From Gammaproteobacteria bacterium (GTDB lineage: Bacteria; Pseudomonadota; Gammaproteobacteria; Burkholderiales; Thiobacillaceae): a stretch of 64,000 bases of DNA. The stretch is taken from assembly GCA_018820765.1 (NCBI GenBank), contig JAHJNN010000017.1, forward strand, positions 1-64,000, read 5' to 3'. Positions within the stretch are counted from its first letter, which is position 1. Each line of letters opens with the position of its first letter. The position numbers were made by a program, and so were the translations under genes. Shown here piece by piece: positions 18,972 through 28,717 of the stretch. The notes beneath the pieces were generated by a model that saw only the letters and a program-made list of their open reading frames with translations, was not told where the DNA came from and made no database searches.

Positions 18972-19982
18972 GTGTTTAGTTTCCTCAAGCCCAAACCGCC
19001 GGCCGCCGACACGGCCAAGCCAGACACGCAGGCGCCGCCGGCGGCCGAGCCGCGTCCGGGCTGGGCGCAGCGACTGAAGGCCGGTCTTGCGAAGACGCGC
19101 GACCGGCTCGGCGGCCAGCTGTCCGGGCTGTTCGGGGTCGGCCGCAAGATCGACGCCGAGCTGTTCGAGGAACTCGAAACCATCCTCATCACCGCCGACG
19201 TCGGCGTCGACGCCACCCAGGCGCTGCTCGACACGCTGCAGAAAAAAGTACGACGCGAAAATCTCACCGAAGCGTCCGACCTGCAGGCCGCGCTGAAAGA
19301 GGCGCTGGTCGACCTGCTGGCGCCGCTGCAGGCGCCGCTCGACGTCACCGCGCACAAGCCCTTCATCCTGATGCTGGCCGGCGTCAACGGCGCCGGCAAG
19401 ACGACCACCATCGGCAAGCTCGCCAAGCTGTATCAGGCCCAGGGGCTGTCGGTGCTGCTGGCGGCGGGCGACACCTTCCGCGCCGCCGCGCGCGAACAGC
19501 TGCAGGTCTGGGGCGAGCGCAACAACGTGACGGTGGTGAGCCAGGAAAAGGGCGATTCCGCCGCGGTGATTTACGACGCCATCCAGGCCGCGCAGGCGCG
19601 CGGCATCGACGTGGTGCTGGCCGATACCGCCGGCCGCCTGCCGACCCAGCTGCACCTGATGGAAGAGATCAGGAAGGTCAAGCGGGTGATCGAGAAAGCC
19701 GCTCCCGGCGCACCGCACGAAGTGCTGCTGGTGCTCGACGCCAATACCGGCCAGAACGCCGTCACCCAGGTCAAGGCCTTCGACGATGCGCTCGGCGTGA
19801 CCGGTCTGGTGCTGACCAAGCTCGACGGCACCGCCAAGGGCGGTGCGATTGCCGCCATCGCCCAGGCTCGGTTAAGCCCAGCGCGGCCGATCCCGGTGCG
19901 CTACATCGGTGTGGGTGAAACCGTCGACGACCTGCGGCCATTCGATGCGCGCGAGTTCGTCGAGGCCGTCTTCACTGTTTAA
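18972..19982 (+). CDS. ftsY: Signal recognition particle receptor FtsY
   Basis: The 336-residue SRP GTPase targets ribosome-nascent chains to the membrane. It starts with GTG (MFSFLKPKPPAADT). The N-terminal region before the NG domain is short, about 35 residues. G1 is GVNGAGKTTT, G3 is DTAGRL and G4 is TKLDGTAKGG. It is divergent from the M16 genes and leads the ftsY-ftsE-ftsX-rpoH series. Confidence 0.97.
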   Translation: MFSFLKPKPPAADTAKPDTQAPPAAEPRPGWAQRLKAGLAKTRDRLGGQLSGLFGVGRKIDAELFEELETILITADVGVDATQALLDTLQKKVRRENLTEASDLQAALKEALVDLLAPLQAPLDVTAHKPFILMLAGVNGAGKTTTIGKLAKLYQAQGLSVLLAAGDTFRAAAREQLQVWGERNNVTVVSQEKGDSAAVIYDAIQAAQARGIDVVLADTAGRLPTQLHLMEEIRKVKRVIEKAAPGAPHEVLLVLDANTGQNAVTQVKAFDDALGVTGLVLTKLDGTAKGGAIAAIAQARLSPARPIPVRYIGVGETVDDLRPFDAREFVEAVFTV

Positions 19983-19995
19983 AACAGCTCGCCGC

Positions 19996-20657
<662 letters not shown>

Positions 20658-20658
<1 letters not shown>

Positions 20659-21563
20659 TGGGCTGGCTGCGGCATCAGAAGCATGCGCTTACTGCGGCGC
20701 TGGGCCGTCTGCGCGCCCAGCCGGTCAGCACGCTGCTCACCGCGCTGGCGATGGGGGTGGCGATCAGCCTGCCGGCTGTGCTCTATCTGGGGCTGGGCAA
20801 TCTCGGTCAGGTCGCGGGCAATCTGCCGGCCCAACCGGAAATCAGCCTCTTCCTCGACACCCGGGCGGCAGATGCTCAGCGGGCGGCCATCGCCGCACGC
20901 CTCAAGCAGCCCGACATCGCCGAGGCCCGCTTCGTCCCCCGGGACGAGGCGCTGGCGGCACTCAGTGCCGCGCAGGGGCTGGCCGACATCAGCGCCGGCC
21001 TGACGCAGAACCCGCTGCCCGACGCCTGGGTGGTACGGCCGCAGGCGACGTCCCGCGAGTCACTGACCCGGGTGGCTGACGAACTGGGCAAACTGCCCGG
21101 GGTGGCGGAAACCCATCTCGACAGCCTGTGGGCCGACCGCCTGCAGGCCGCCCTGGCCATCGGACGCGCCGGCGTCTGGCTGCTGGCCAGCCTGTTCGCC
21201 ATCGCGCTCATCGCCATTTCGGGCAATGCCATCCGCGCGCAGGTGCTGGCCCGCCGCGACGAAATCCTGGTCAGCCGGCTGATCGGCGCCACCGACCGCT
21301 ACATCCGCCGCCCCTTTCTCTATCTGGGCGCCTTGCAGGGCCTGCTTGGCGGGCTGGCGGCGATCGGGGTACTGGCCATTGCGGGCGCGATTCTGCGAGC
21401 CCCGGTCGAACGCCTGGCGGCCCTGTACGGTTCGACGTTTCATCTGCTCGCGCCGACGCCCGTCGAGATCGGTGCCGTGCTCGCGCTGACTGCCGCGTTT
21501 GGCTGGATCGGCGCCTGGCTCTCGGTGACCCGGGCGCTGCAGCAGGTCGAAGCGGCACGCTGA
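20658..21563 (+). CDS. ftsX: Cell division permease FtsX
   Basis: The 301-residue protein has a cytoplasmic N-terminus, a first membrane segment (about 25-45), a periplasmic domain (about 50-165) and three C-terminal segments. The loop VLARRDEILVSRLIGATDRY between segments is the FtsX/MacB permease hallmark. The ATG at 20658 overlaps the ftsE stop; a GTG one codon earlier is also possible. It transmits FtsE ATPase cycles to periplasmic amidase activators. Confidence 0.96.
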
Positions 21564-21590
21564 CCGTCCGCCCGGGAACCCCGCATGGCT

Positions 21591-21617
21591 TTGGCACTCA
21601 GACAGCGAGAGTGCTAA
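21591..21617. promoter_or_regulatory. CIRCE operator (HrcA-binding) upstream of rpoH
   Basis: TTGGCACTC at 21591-21599 and GAGTGCTAA at 21609-21617 form an inverted repeat with exactly nine bases between the arms. The CIRCE consensus is TTAGCACTC-N9-GAGTGCTAA, so there is one mismatch in 18. It ends 29 bases before the rpoH ATG. HrcA repression of rpoH is inferred. Confidence 0.9.
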
Positions 21618-21646
21618 GATGTTTTTATAAGGGGGTATTTACTGAC

Positions 21647-22492
21647 ATGAACCAATCGTTATCTTTACCCGTTCCTGCCGCTTACAGCCTGGACAGCTAC
21701 ATCCAGACCGTGAACCGTTATCCCATGCTCAGCCTGGAAGACGAGCAGCGGCTGGCGCGCGAATGGCACGACAAGCAGGACGTCGAAGCCGCCCGTCAGC
21801 TGGTGGTCTCGCATCTGCGCGTGGTGGTCAGCGTGGCACGCCATTATGTGGGCTATGGCCTGCCCCAGGCCGACCTCATCCAGGAAGGCAATGTCGGGCT
21901 GATGAAGGCGGTCAAGCGCTTCGATCCCGAGCGCGGCGTGCGCTTGGTGTCCTTCGCGCTGCATTGGATCCGCGCCGAAATCCATGAATACGTGCTGCGG
22001 AACTGGCGCCTGGTCAAGGTCGCCACCACCAAGGCTCAGCGCAAACTGTTCTTCAACCTGCGCAGCCTGAAGCAGTCGCTCAACACCATGTCGATCGCGG
22101 AAGCCGACGCCATGGCGCGCGAACTCAACGTCAGTCGCAAGGACGTGCTGGAAATGGAAACCCGGATGTCGGGCCATGACGTTTCCATCGATCCGACGGT
22201 GGACGACGGCGAGGAAAGCTACAGCCCGCTGGCCTATCTCGCGAGCCCGGACGAGAACCCGGCGCAACTACTCGAACGCGAGCAGGCCGAACGCCTGCGC
22301 CATAGCGGCCTGGCCGCCGCTCTGGAAGACCTCGACGAGCGCAGCCGCCGCATCATCAAGGCGCGCTGGCTGACCGAGGGCGAAGCCGCCACGCTGCACG
22401 AACTGGCCGCCGAATACGGCGTCTCCGCCGAGCGCATCCGCCAGATCGAGGCACGCGCCCTGCAAAAGATGCGCGCCGTCATCCCCGTCTGA
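21647..22492 (+). CDS. rpoH: RNA polymerase sigma-32 (heat shock sigma factor)
   Basis: The 281-residue sigma factor directs heat-shock transcription. It has region 2 (about 47-125, with LIQEGNVGLMKAVKRFDPERG), the diagnostic RpoH box QRKLFFNLR at 131-139, and region 4 with a helix-turn-helix near the C-terminus (AAEYGVSAERIRQIEARALQ). The start MNQSLSLPVPAAYSLDSY is preceded by a G-rich site. A CIRCE operator lies directly upstream, so HrcA may control its level. A strong terminator follows 14 bases after the stop. Confidence 0.98.
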   Translation: MNQSLSLPVPAAYSLDSYIQTVNRYPMLSLEDEQRLAREWHDKQDVEAARQLVVSHLRVVVSVARHYVGYGLPQADLIQEGNVGLMKAVKRFDPERGVRLVSFALHWIRAEIHEYVLRNWRLVKVATTKAQRKLFFNLRSLKQSLNTMSIAEADAMARELNVSRKDVLEMETRMSGHDVSIDPTVDDGEESYSPLAYLASPDENPAQLLEREQAERLRHSGLAAALEDLDERSRRIIKARWLTEGEAATLHELAAEYGVSAERIRQIEARALQKMRAVIPV

Positions 22493-22506
22493 CCGTCAGG
22501 CCCGCT

Positions 22507-22543
22507 CCAAACAAAAGCCCCGCAATGCGGGGCTTTTGTTTGG
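22507..22543. terminator. Bidirectional intrinsic terminator after rpoH
   Basis: A perfect 17-bp stem (CCAAACAAAAGCCCCGC and its complement) has a three-base loop. The outer stem is A/T-rich, so both strands end in T-rich tracts. It separates plus-strand rpoH from the minus-strand cco-associated genes that converge on it. Confidence 0.95.
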
Positions 22544-22555
22544 ACAAGCGGTCGA

Positions 22556-22663
22556 TCAGAAAAACGAGCCGATGAGGACCGAAAAAACGCTGATCCATGA
22601 CCAGATGACCAAGCCGACCACCACCACCATGGGGAAACCCTGAAAAGTCAGTAGCTGTTTCAT
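22556..22663 (-). CDS. Predicted 35-residue single-pass membrane protein
   Basis: The small gene MKQLLTFQGFPMVVVVGLVI continues WSWISVFSVLIGSFF and stops at 22556. A GGAG ribosome-binding site lies nine bases before the ATG. Residues about 11-33 are one hydrophobic segment with two Trp. It follows ccoS by 34 bases on the same strand and ends just before the rpoH terminator. By position it may belong to the cbb3 oxidase assembly operon (ccoG-fixH-ccoS). I do not recognise the family; codon content and the ribosome-binding site support translation. Confidence 0.6.
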   Translation of the reverse strand: MKQLLTFQGFPMVVVVGLVIWSWISVFSVLIGSFF

Positions 22664-22697
22664 TGCGCGAACTCCATAAAAGTTGATGAATTTTAGT

Positions 22698-22883
22698 TTA
22701 TTCGTCCTTGCCGCTCAAGCGATGGGTCGGCAACAGGGGATCGTCGTCGTCCATCAGGATGCGTTCGGCCGGGCCTTCCAGGTCGTCGAACTGGCCGCTT
22801 TTGATCGACCAGAACACCCCCACCACAATCAGCAGCACGAAGATGCCGGACAGCAGGAAGAGAAAGCCCATGATGCCGCTCAT
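22698..22883 (-). CDS. ccoS: cbb3-type oxidase assembly protein CcoS
   Basis: The 61-residue protein has one transmembrane segment (about 5-25) followed by the CcoS signature WSIKSGQFDDLEGPAERIL. CcoS is needed for cofactor insertion in cbb3 oxidase. The ATG at 22883 overlaps the fixH stop by four bases. The usual ccoI copper ATPase, often found between ccoH and ccoS, is absent from this operon. Confidence 0.95.
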   Translation of the reverse strand: MSGIMGFLFLLSGIFVLLIVVGVFWSIKSGQFDDLEGPAERILMDDDDPLLPTHRLSGKDE

Positions 22884-23656
22884 GGCGCGACCGTCTCCCG
22901 GGTGGCGGCATACGCCACCGCGCCGTCGCGCAGCAGGCGTAACTCGACCAGCCAGCGTCCGCTGGCGGGCAGATCCAGCACCCCGCCGTAGACGCCCGGG
23001 GCGAGCGCGCTCAGGGGCAGCGTCAGCGCCGCCTGCGCAGCGCCCGGCCGCAGCACGCGCAACTCGGCGTCGATGCGGTCGACGGGCAGGCCGGTGCGAT
23101 CCTTGACGCGCACCTCGACCACGCGCTCGGCTGCGTTGCCGTCGAGGCCGGCGACGTCGACCTGCCAGCCCAGTTCCGACTCGCGGTGCGCCTGGGACAA
23201 TTCGGACGAGACCGCCTTGGCCGCGCCCTGGCCATGTTCGACCACCCCTGAAAACCCGCTGTAGACCGCGCCGCCCTCGCTGCCCAGCCACCAGCGCCCC
23301 AGCGGCTCGGGCAGGCCCTTGGTGGCGATATACAGCAGGCTGCCGTTGACCACGACCAGTCCGATGAAAAAGGCGATCAGCAGCTTGGGGGCCCAGTGCA
23401 TGCGTCCGACGCTGCGTCGGCGAAACTGGCTCACCGCATACAGCACGAGGCCCGCCGCGAGAAACACCGAGATGTGCATCGCCACCACGTCCAGCCCCGG
23501 CCAGCGCCCGATGATGAGCACGAAATAGCCGAGCAGCGGAATCAGCCCCGCCAACAGCGCGCGCAGGATGGCGGGCAGATTGCGGATGGCGCCGCCGACC
23601 AGATACAGCACGAGCACGGCTGCCAGCCCAGCGGACAGGGTGGCCATCGTATTCAT
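22880..23656 (-). CDS. FixH/CcoH-family protein with extra N-terminal membrane domain
   Basis: The 258-residue protein has about four transmembrane segments in the first 112 residues, then a periplasmic beta domain (about 120-258) of the FixH type, ending with APGVYGGVLDLPASGRWLVE. FixH/CcoH supports cbb3 oxidase assembly. Usual FixH proteins are about 150-170 residues with one membrane segment, so this is an extended form. It overlaps ccoG upstream and ccoS downstream by four bases each. Confidence 0.85.
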   Translation of the reverse strand: MNTMATLSAGLAAVLVLYLVGGAIRNLPAILRALLAGLIPLLGYFVLIIGRWPGLDVVAMHISVFLAAGLVLYAVSQFRRRSVGRMHWAPKLLIAFFIGLVVVNGSLLYIATKGLPEPLGRWWLGSEGGAVYSGFSGVVEHGQGAAKAVSSELSQAHRESELGWQVDVAGLDGNAAERVVEVRVKDRTGLPVDRIDAELRVLRPGAAQAALTLPLSALAPGVYGGVLDLPASGRWLVELRLLRDGAVAYAATRETVAP

Positions 23657-25167
23657 GGGCGCTTCCCTGGGGTGTCGAAGCGGACCTTTTCCGAGCGGGC
23701 TTCCGCTGGCTTGCCCCGCGGCGTGATGACCAGTTCGAAGTGCTGCGTGTTCGCCGCTACCGCCGGGGACAGCCGGACGCTCGCCTGCACCAGCCCGCTG
23801 TGTCCGGGCTTGATGGTGATCTCGTTGAAGTTGCCGAGGTCGAGCGCGTCGGCCGGGATGCCGCGCGCGCTGAACACGTAGGTCTGGTCTTCGGCCGCCT
23901 TGTTGGTGATGCGGATCTGGTAGCGGTTGCGGATGTCGCCGTTCGACAGCACGACGTAGAGCGGCTGGCGGATCTGGTTAACGGCGCGGTCGAAGCTGCC
24001 GCGCGTGGCCACGCTATAGCCGAGATAGCCGATCATCAGCGCCAGTGCCACGCCGTAGCCGATGGTTTTCAGCCGCTTCCATTGCACTCTTGGCGGGGCG
24101 GGTGTCGCAGCGGCCAGATTCTTTTCCGAATCGTAGCGGATCAGGCCGCGCGGAAAGCCGAACGAATCCATGATGGTGTTGCAGGCGTCGATGCACAGCC
24201 CGCAGGAGATGCACTTGTATTGCAGGCCGTCGCGGATGTCGATGCCGACCGGACAGACCTGCACGCACAGGCCGCAGTCGACGCAGTCGCCAAACCCCTT
24301 CTCGTTCCGCTCGGCAAGCGCACGCTGCCCCGCGCTCAGACTGGAACGCCGACGCTCCTCTGCGACCGCGCCTTCGGCTCTGCGGCGTTCAACGACAATG
24401 CCCCGCCCTGCGCGCACGACAGCCCGCCCAAGCGTCCCTTCGCCGCGCCTGGCGTCGTAGTGCACGGCCAGGGTCTCGGGCTCGTACATCACGCTCTGGA
24501 AGCGGCCATACGGACAGACGTAGGTGCAGATCTGCTCGCGCATCAGGCCGGCCGCGGCATAGGTCGACAGCGTCAGGATGCCGGTCGTGATGTAGGCCGC
24601 GGCCGCGGCCTGGCCGGTGACGAAATCGACCACCAGCTGCGGCGCATAGGTGAAATAGGCGACGAAGGTCAGCCCGGTCCAGAACGACACCAGTATCCAC
24701 AGGGCGTGGGTGCCGCCGACCTTGACGAGTTTCTCGCGATCCCACGGCTGGCGATACAGGCGAACGCGCGCGGGGCGTTCACCCTGAATCTTGTGTTCGA
24801 TCCAGATGAAGAAATCGGTCCACAGCGTCTGGAAGCAGAAATAGCCGCAGAACGCGCGCCCCACCAGCCCGGTGACGAAGAACAGAAAAATGGCGGCAAT
24901 GAACAGCAGCAGCGCCAGCCAGATGACGTCCTGCGGATAGACCGTCAGGCCGAAGATGAGAAAGCGGCGGCCCGGCAGGTCGAACAGCACGGCCTGCGCC
25001 GGCGCGTCCAGGCGCGACCACGGCAGCCACGGCAGCAGGAAATAGATCGCATAGGCCAGCACCAGCACCGAGGTCTTGAAACGGCGAAAACGTCCCTTCA
25101 CCGAACGGGTGAAGATGGGGATGCGTTTCTGATAAAGACCAAGCTGGTCTTCTAAGCCTGTCTGCAT
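23653..25167 (-). CDS. ccoG: CcoG/FixG-family cbb3 oxidase accessory Fe-S protein
   Basis: The 504-residue membrane protein has about five transmembrane segments, two [4Fe-4S] ferredoxin motifs (CVDCGLCVQVCP and CISCGLCIDAC) and a C-terminal periplasmic immunoglobulin-like domain. CcoG reduces copper for the cbb3 oxidase copper-supply pathway. Between YDARRGEG and GFGDCVDC there are about 47 residues rich in Arg, Glu and Ala, clearly more than the short linker usual in the family (see findings). The terminator after ccoP lies upstream, so it may have its own promoter or depend on readthrough. Confidence 0.95.
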   Translation of the reverse strand: MQTGLEDQLGLYQKRIPIFTRSVKGRFRRFKTSVLVLAYAIYFLLPWLPWSRLDAPAQAVLFDLPGRRFLIFGLTVYPQDVIWLALLLFIAAIFLFFVTGLVGRAFCGYFCFQTLWTDFFIWIEHKIQGERPARVRLYRQPWDREKLVKVGGTHALWILVSFWTGLTFVAYFTYAPQLVVDFVTGQAAAAAYITTGILTLSTYAAAGLMREQICTYVCPYGRFQSVMYEPETLAVHYDARRGEGTLGRAVVRAGRGIVVERRRAEGAVAEERRRSSLSAGQRALAERNEKGFGDCVDCGLCVQVCPVGIDIRDGLQYKCISCGLCIDACNTIMDSFGFPRGLIRYDSEKNLAAATPAPPRVQWKRLKTIGYGVALALMIGYLGYSVATRGSFDRAVNQIRQPLYVVLSNGDIRNRYQIRITNKAAEDQTYVFSARGIPADALDLGNFNEITIKPGHSGLVQASVRLSPAVAANTQHFELVITPRGKPAEARSEKVRFDTPGKRP

Positions 25168-25196
25168 TTCGCTACCGGTTGGATGGGTGGGAAGAA

Positions 25197-25220
25197 AAAG
25201 CCCCCGAGAACGGGGGCTTT
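25197..25220 (-). terminator. Intrinsic terminator after ccoP
   Basis: Reverse strand: AAAGCCCCCG and CGGGGGCTTT pair around a four-base loop and are followed by further T residues. It is 24 bases after the ccoP stop and 30 bases before ccoG, so it separates the structural ccoNOQP operon from ccoG-fixH-ccoS. Confidence 0.9.
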
Positions 25221-25243
25221 ACTTATCTCTTCAGCCTGCGGCC

Positions 25244-26164
25244 TTACTGCCCGCCGCCCAGCTCGTGTACATAGACCGTCAAAACCTTGATCTGTTCCGG
25301 CGACAGACGCCCGGACCATGCCGGCATCACGCCCTTGTTCAGACCGTTGGCGATGACGCCGCGAATCGCAGCGACCTTGCCCTCGCCGCCAGTCGCTGCC
25401 GGCACATCGGCCCACAGCCAGATGTTGTCGGTGAGGTTGGGCGCGCCCATGTCCTTGCGCCCCGTCGCTTCGCTGGTGTGGCAGTAATAGCAAGCTGCGG
25501 TGTCGCTGTGGAACAGCACATTGCCGGCGGCGGCCTTGCCGGCATCGTGCTCGATGCCGGACAGGCTGGCCACGTAGTTCGCCAGCTGGTCGACCTGCTC
25601 GCCGTCGAGCACTTCGCCGAAGGCCGGCATGTAGCCGCGGCGACCGCCCATCAGGGTTTCGTGGATCGTGTCGTACGAGCCGCCGTACAGCCAGTCGTCG
25701 TCGGTCAGGTTGGGGAAGAAACTGACCACGCCCTGGCCGCCCGCCTGGTGGCAGGGCGCGCAGTTGTCGGCGAACAGGGCCTTGCCGGCCGACAGGATGA
25801 AGCCGTTCATCTCGGGATCCTTGGCAATCTGCTCGTAGGGCATCGCCGAAACCTTGTCGAAGTAGGGCTTTTGCGCGGCCGCGGCCTGGTTCAGGTCTTC
25901 CATCAGCAGCGCACGGGTGTTCCAGCTGTGCGTCTTGGTTTCGCCTTCGCTGTTGACGTAGGTGATTTGCGAAACGCCGCCGATCCAGCCCTTGCCGAAC
26001 GGCCACGAGGGATAGATGGTCCAGTACACGAGGGCGAAGACCACCGTGGCGTAGAACGTGTAGACCCACCACGCCGGCAGCGGATTGTTGTATTCCTGCA
26101 GGTCGCCGTCCCAGGCGTGGCCTGTGGTTTGAACCGTTTGAGATTGTAGTTTTTGCTCGCTCAT
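25244..26164 (-). CDS. ccoP: cbb3-type cytochrome c oxidase subunit III (diheme)
   Basis: The 306-residue subunit has one membrane anchor (about 31-51, AWWVYTFYATVVFALVYW) and two c-type hemes at CAPCH (135-139) and CYYCH (225-229). It passes electrons from soluble cytochromes to CcoO. EYNNPLPAWW near residue 24 is a family hallmark. Its start overlaps ccoQ. Confidence 0.97.
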   Translation of the reverse strand: MSEQKLQSQTVQTTGHAWDGDLQEYNNPLPAWWVYTFYATVVFALVYWTIYPSWPFGKGWIGGVSQITYVNSEGETKTHSWNTRALLMEDLNQAAAAQKPYFDKVSAMPYEQIAKDPEMNGFILSAGKALFADNCAPCHQAGGQGVVSFFPNLTDDDWLYGGSYDTIHETLMGGRRGYMPAFGEVLDGEQVDQLANYVASLSGIEHDAGKAAAGNVLFHSDTAACYYCHTSEATGRKDMGAPNLTDNIWLWADVPAATGGEGKVAAIRGVIANGLNKGVMPAWSGRLSPEQIKVLTVYVHELGGGQ

Positions 26165-26358
26165 TGCTTGTCCTTCGTGTCGTCTTGGTCGCCTGGCTGA
26201 TCGTCCAGAAACGGAATGTCGCGGTACGACTCGAGTTGCTTGCTCCGCTTTTTGCTACCGTAGACGTAGATCACGATGCCGATAAAGGTGACGAAAAAAA
26301 TGATGAGGGCCAGCGGCTTGGTGTTCTCGGGTTTGGAAAACCACATCAACCATTCCAT
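26161..26358 (-). CDS. ccoQ: cbb3-type cytochrome c oxidase subunit CcoQ
   Basis: The 65-residue protein has one transmembrane segment (about 17-33) followed by a charged tail starting SKKRSKQLESY. CcoQ stabilises the interaction of CcoP with the core complex. Its length and place between ccoO and ccoP are typical. The stop overlaps the ccoP start by four bases. Confidence 0.93.
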   Translation of the reverse strand: MEWLMWFSKPENTKPLALIIFFVTFIGIVIYVYGSKKRSKQLESYRDIPFLDDQPGDQDDTKDKQ

Positions 26359-26376
26359 GCTCTGGCCCGACCCGAT

Positions 26377-27123
26377 TTAGCGGTTGTCGACGAACGCGTC
26401 GTCGGCGTACTTGCTGAAATCGACCATGGTGCCCAGCACCTGCAGGTAGGCCACCAGCGCGTCCATTTCGGAAATGCCGGAGCGATCGCCGTCGTAGTTG
26501 CCGAAGTTGGCCTGCTCGACCAGGTTCTTCTGCGCGTCGGGAATGTGCAGCTGAGGCGCCACGGTCTCGCCGAACTTGGCCACGTTGGCGTCGTATTCCG
26601 CCTGCGTCAGCGAATACGGCACGCCGACCTTGCGCAGCGCCTTCATGCGGCTCGCCGTATCGGAAATATCGAGCGGGGTCGACAGCAGCCAGGGGTAGTT
26701 CGGCATCACCGACTCGGGCACCATCGAACGCGGCGCCACCATGTGCTGCACGTGCCACTCGTTCGAATACTTGCCGCCGACGCGCGCCAGGTCCGGACCG
26801 GTACGCTTGGAGCCCCACTGGAAGGGATGGTCGTACTGCGACTCCGCCGCCAGCGAGTAATGGCCGTAGCGCAGCTTTTCGTCGCGGAACGGACGAATCA
26901 TCTGCGAATGGCAGGTGTAGCAGCCTTCGCGCTGGAAAATGTCGCGGCCGCGCTGCTCGAGCGGCGTGTAGGGACGCACGCCTTCGACCTTTTCGATGGT
27001 CTTGTCGATGAAGAACAGCGGTGCAATTTCCACCAGGCCGCCGACGCTGATCGCCAGCATGGTCAACACGGCCATCAGGCCGATGTTGGTTTCAATCCAT
27101 TCGTGTTTGAAGTTGATATTCAT
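26377..27123 (-). CDS. ccoO: cbb3-type cytochrome c oxidase subunit II (monoheme)
   Basis: The 248-residue subunit has an N-terminal anchor (about 13-33) and one heme c site CYTCH (68-72) within [18 protein letters not shown], a CcoO hallmark. It carries electrons from CcoP to the catalytic CcoN. It lies 18 bases after ccoN. Confidence 0.97.
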   Translation of the reverse strand: MNINFKHEWIETNIGLMAVLTMLAISVGGLVEIAPLFFIDKTIEKVEGVRPYTPLEQRGRDIFQREGCYTCHSQMIRPFRDEKLRYGHYSLAAESQYDHPFQWGSKRTGPDLARVGGKYSNEWHVQHMVAPRSMVPESVMPNYPWLLSTPLDISDTASRMKALRKVGVPYSLTQAEYDANVAKFGETVAPQLHIPDAQKNLVEQANFGNYDGDRSGISEMDALVAYLQVLGTMVDFSKYADDAFVDNR

Positions 27124-27141
27124 GTCTTGGTCTTCTCTGAA

Positions 27142-28596
27142 TCAGGCATGGGCCATCTTGGCGGCCAGCTTGGCTTCCAGCGCGGCGCCTTCGCGCTTGC
27201 CCTGGCGGATGGTCATGAACATGTTGGTTGCCATCAGCACCGCGCCGCTGAGGAAGAACATGCCGCCGATGGCGCGCATCGCGTAGAAGGGCATCATCGC
27301 CGCCACGGATTCGACGAACGAGTACTGCAGGTTGCCGAACTCGTCGAACGCACGCCACATCAGGCCCTGGGTGATGCCGGAAATCCACATCGCGACGATG
27401 TACAGCACGATGCCGATGGTGGCCAGCCAGAAGTGCCATTCAACCAGCTTGCGGCTGTAGATCTTGGTGTCCCACAGCTTGGGCATCATGTGATACAGCG
27501 AACCGAAGGAGATCATCGCCACCCAGCCCAGCGCGCCGGAGTGCACGTGGCCCACGGTCCAGTCGGTGTAGTGGGACAGCGCGTTGACTTCCTTCAGCGA
27601 CATCATCGGGCCTTCGAAGGTCGACATGCCGTAGAACGACAATGCGACGATCATGAAGCGCATCACCGGGTCGGTACGCAGTTTGTCCCAGGCACCCGAC
27701 AGGGTCATGATGCCGTTGATCATGCCGCCCCACGAGGGCATCAGCAGCAGGATGGAGAAGGCGGCGGCCAGCGACGAGGTCCAGTCGGGCAGCGCGGTCC
27801 AGTGCAGGTGGTGCGCGCCCACCCACATGTACATGAAGCCCAGCGCCCAAAAGTGGACGATGGACAGGCGGTAGGAGTAGATCGGGCGGCCGGCCTGCTT
27901 GGGCACGAAGTAATACATCATGCCGAGGAAGGCGGCGGTGAGGAAGAAGCCCACCGCGTTGTGGCCGTACCACCATTGCGTCATCGCGTCCTGGGTGCCG
28001 GCGAACAGGCTGTACGACTTCATCGAGAACAGGTCGATCGGCATCGCCAGGTTGTTGAAGGTGTGCAGCAGCGCGGTCGCCAGGATGAAGGCGAGGTAGA
28101 ACCAGTTGGCGACGTAGATGTGCGGCTGCTTGCGGCGCATGATGGTGCCGACGAACAGGATCAGGTAGGTGACCCACACGACCTCGACCAGGATGTCGAT
28201 CGGCCACTCCATTTCAGCGTACTCGCGGCCCTGCGAATACCCCATCACATAGGACAGCGCAGCCAGGACGATGACGGTCTGCCACCCCCAGAAGGTGAAG
28301 CTCGCCATGCCGTCGGAAATCAGGCGGGTCTGGCAGGTGCGCTGCACCACATAGTAGGACGTGGCGAACAGGGCCGAGCCGCCGAAGCCGAAAATCACCG
28401 CACTGGTGTGAACCGGACGGAAGCGGCCGAACGAGAAATAGGGGCTGTCGAAGTTGAGGAGCGGCCAGGCCAGTTCGGACGCGATGTAGACACCGGCGAA
28501 CATGCCGACCACCGCCCACACCAGTGCCATGACGGAGAATTTTTTTACGATATCGAAATTGTATTGTTCCGCACCGGAATATGAGGTTACCGCCAT
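27142..28596 (-). CDS. ccoN: cbb3-type cytochrome c oxidase subunit I
   Basis: The 484-residue catalytic subunit has 12 predicted membrane helices and contains heme b and the heme b3/CuB site where O2 is reduced. Family landmarks are [32 protein letters not shown] and the region [17 protein letters not shown] with its histidine ligands. A perfect TATAAT lies 78 bases upstream (28674-28679, reverse strand), with no good -35 box. I see no FNR-type TTGAT-N4-ATCAA site. A GGAG site precedes the ATG. Confidence 0.97.
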   Translation of the reverse strand: MAVTSYSGAEQYNFDIVKKFSVMALVWAVVGMFAGVYIASELAWPLLNFDSPYFSFGRFRPVHTSAVIFGFGGSALFATSYYVVQRTCQTRLISDGMASFTFWGWQTVIVLAALSYVMGYSQGREYAEMEWPIDILVEVVWVTYLILFVGTIMRRKQPHIYVANWFYLAFILATALLHTFNNLAMPIDLFSMKSYSLFAGTQDAMTQWWYGHNAVGFFLTAAFLGMMYYFVPKQAGRPIYSYRLSIVHFWALGFMYMWVGAHHLHWTALPDWTSSLAAAFSILLLMPSWGGMINGIMTLSGAWDKLRTDPVMRFMIVALSFYGMSTFEGPMMSLKEVNALSHYTDWTVGHVHSGALGWVAMISFGSLYHMMPKLWDTKIYSRKLVEWHFWLATIGIVLYIVAMWISGITQGLMWRAFDEFGNLQYSFVESVAAMMPFYAMRAIGGMFFLSGAVLMATNMFMTIRQGKREGAALEAKLAAKMAHA

Positions 28597-28717
28597 CGAC
28601 TGCTCCTGTTGTACGCGAAATGGCGCTTAAGCCGCGCCTCAAACAGCATATGCTTATATTAAAAAACTGCGGGATTATAGGTCAGCTCACCCATGCTCCG
28701 CAAGCCGAAAACCCGGG

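Noticed and set aside
26164..28584. 806-codon open frame on the plus strand
   Set aside because: It lies antisense to ccoN, ccoO and ccoQ, is rich in His, Arg and Gln, and has no domain; it is a by-product of GC-rich codon use.
28597..28717. FNR-type control site for ccoNOQP
   Set aside because: I searched the ccoN upstream region on both strands and found no TTGAT-N4-ATCAA-like sequence.
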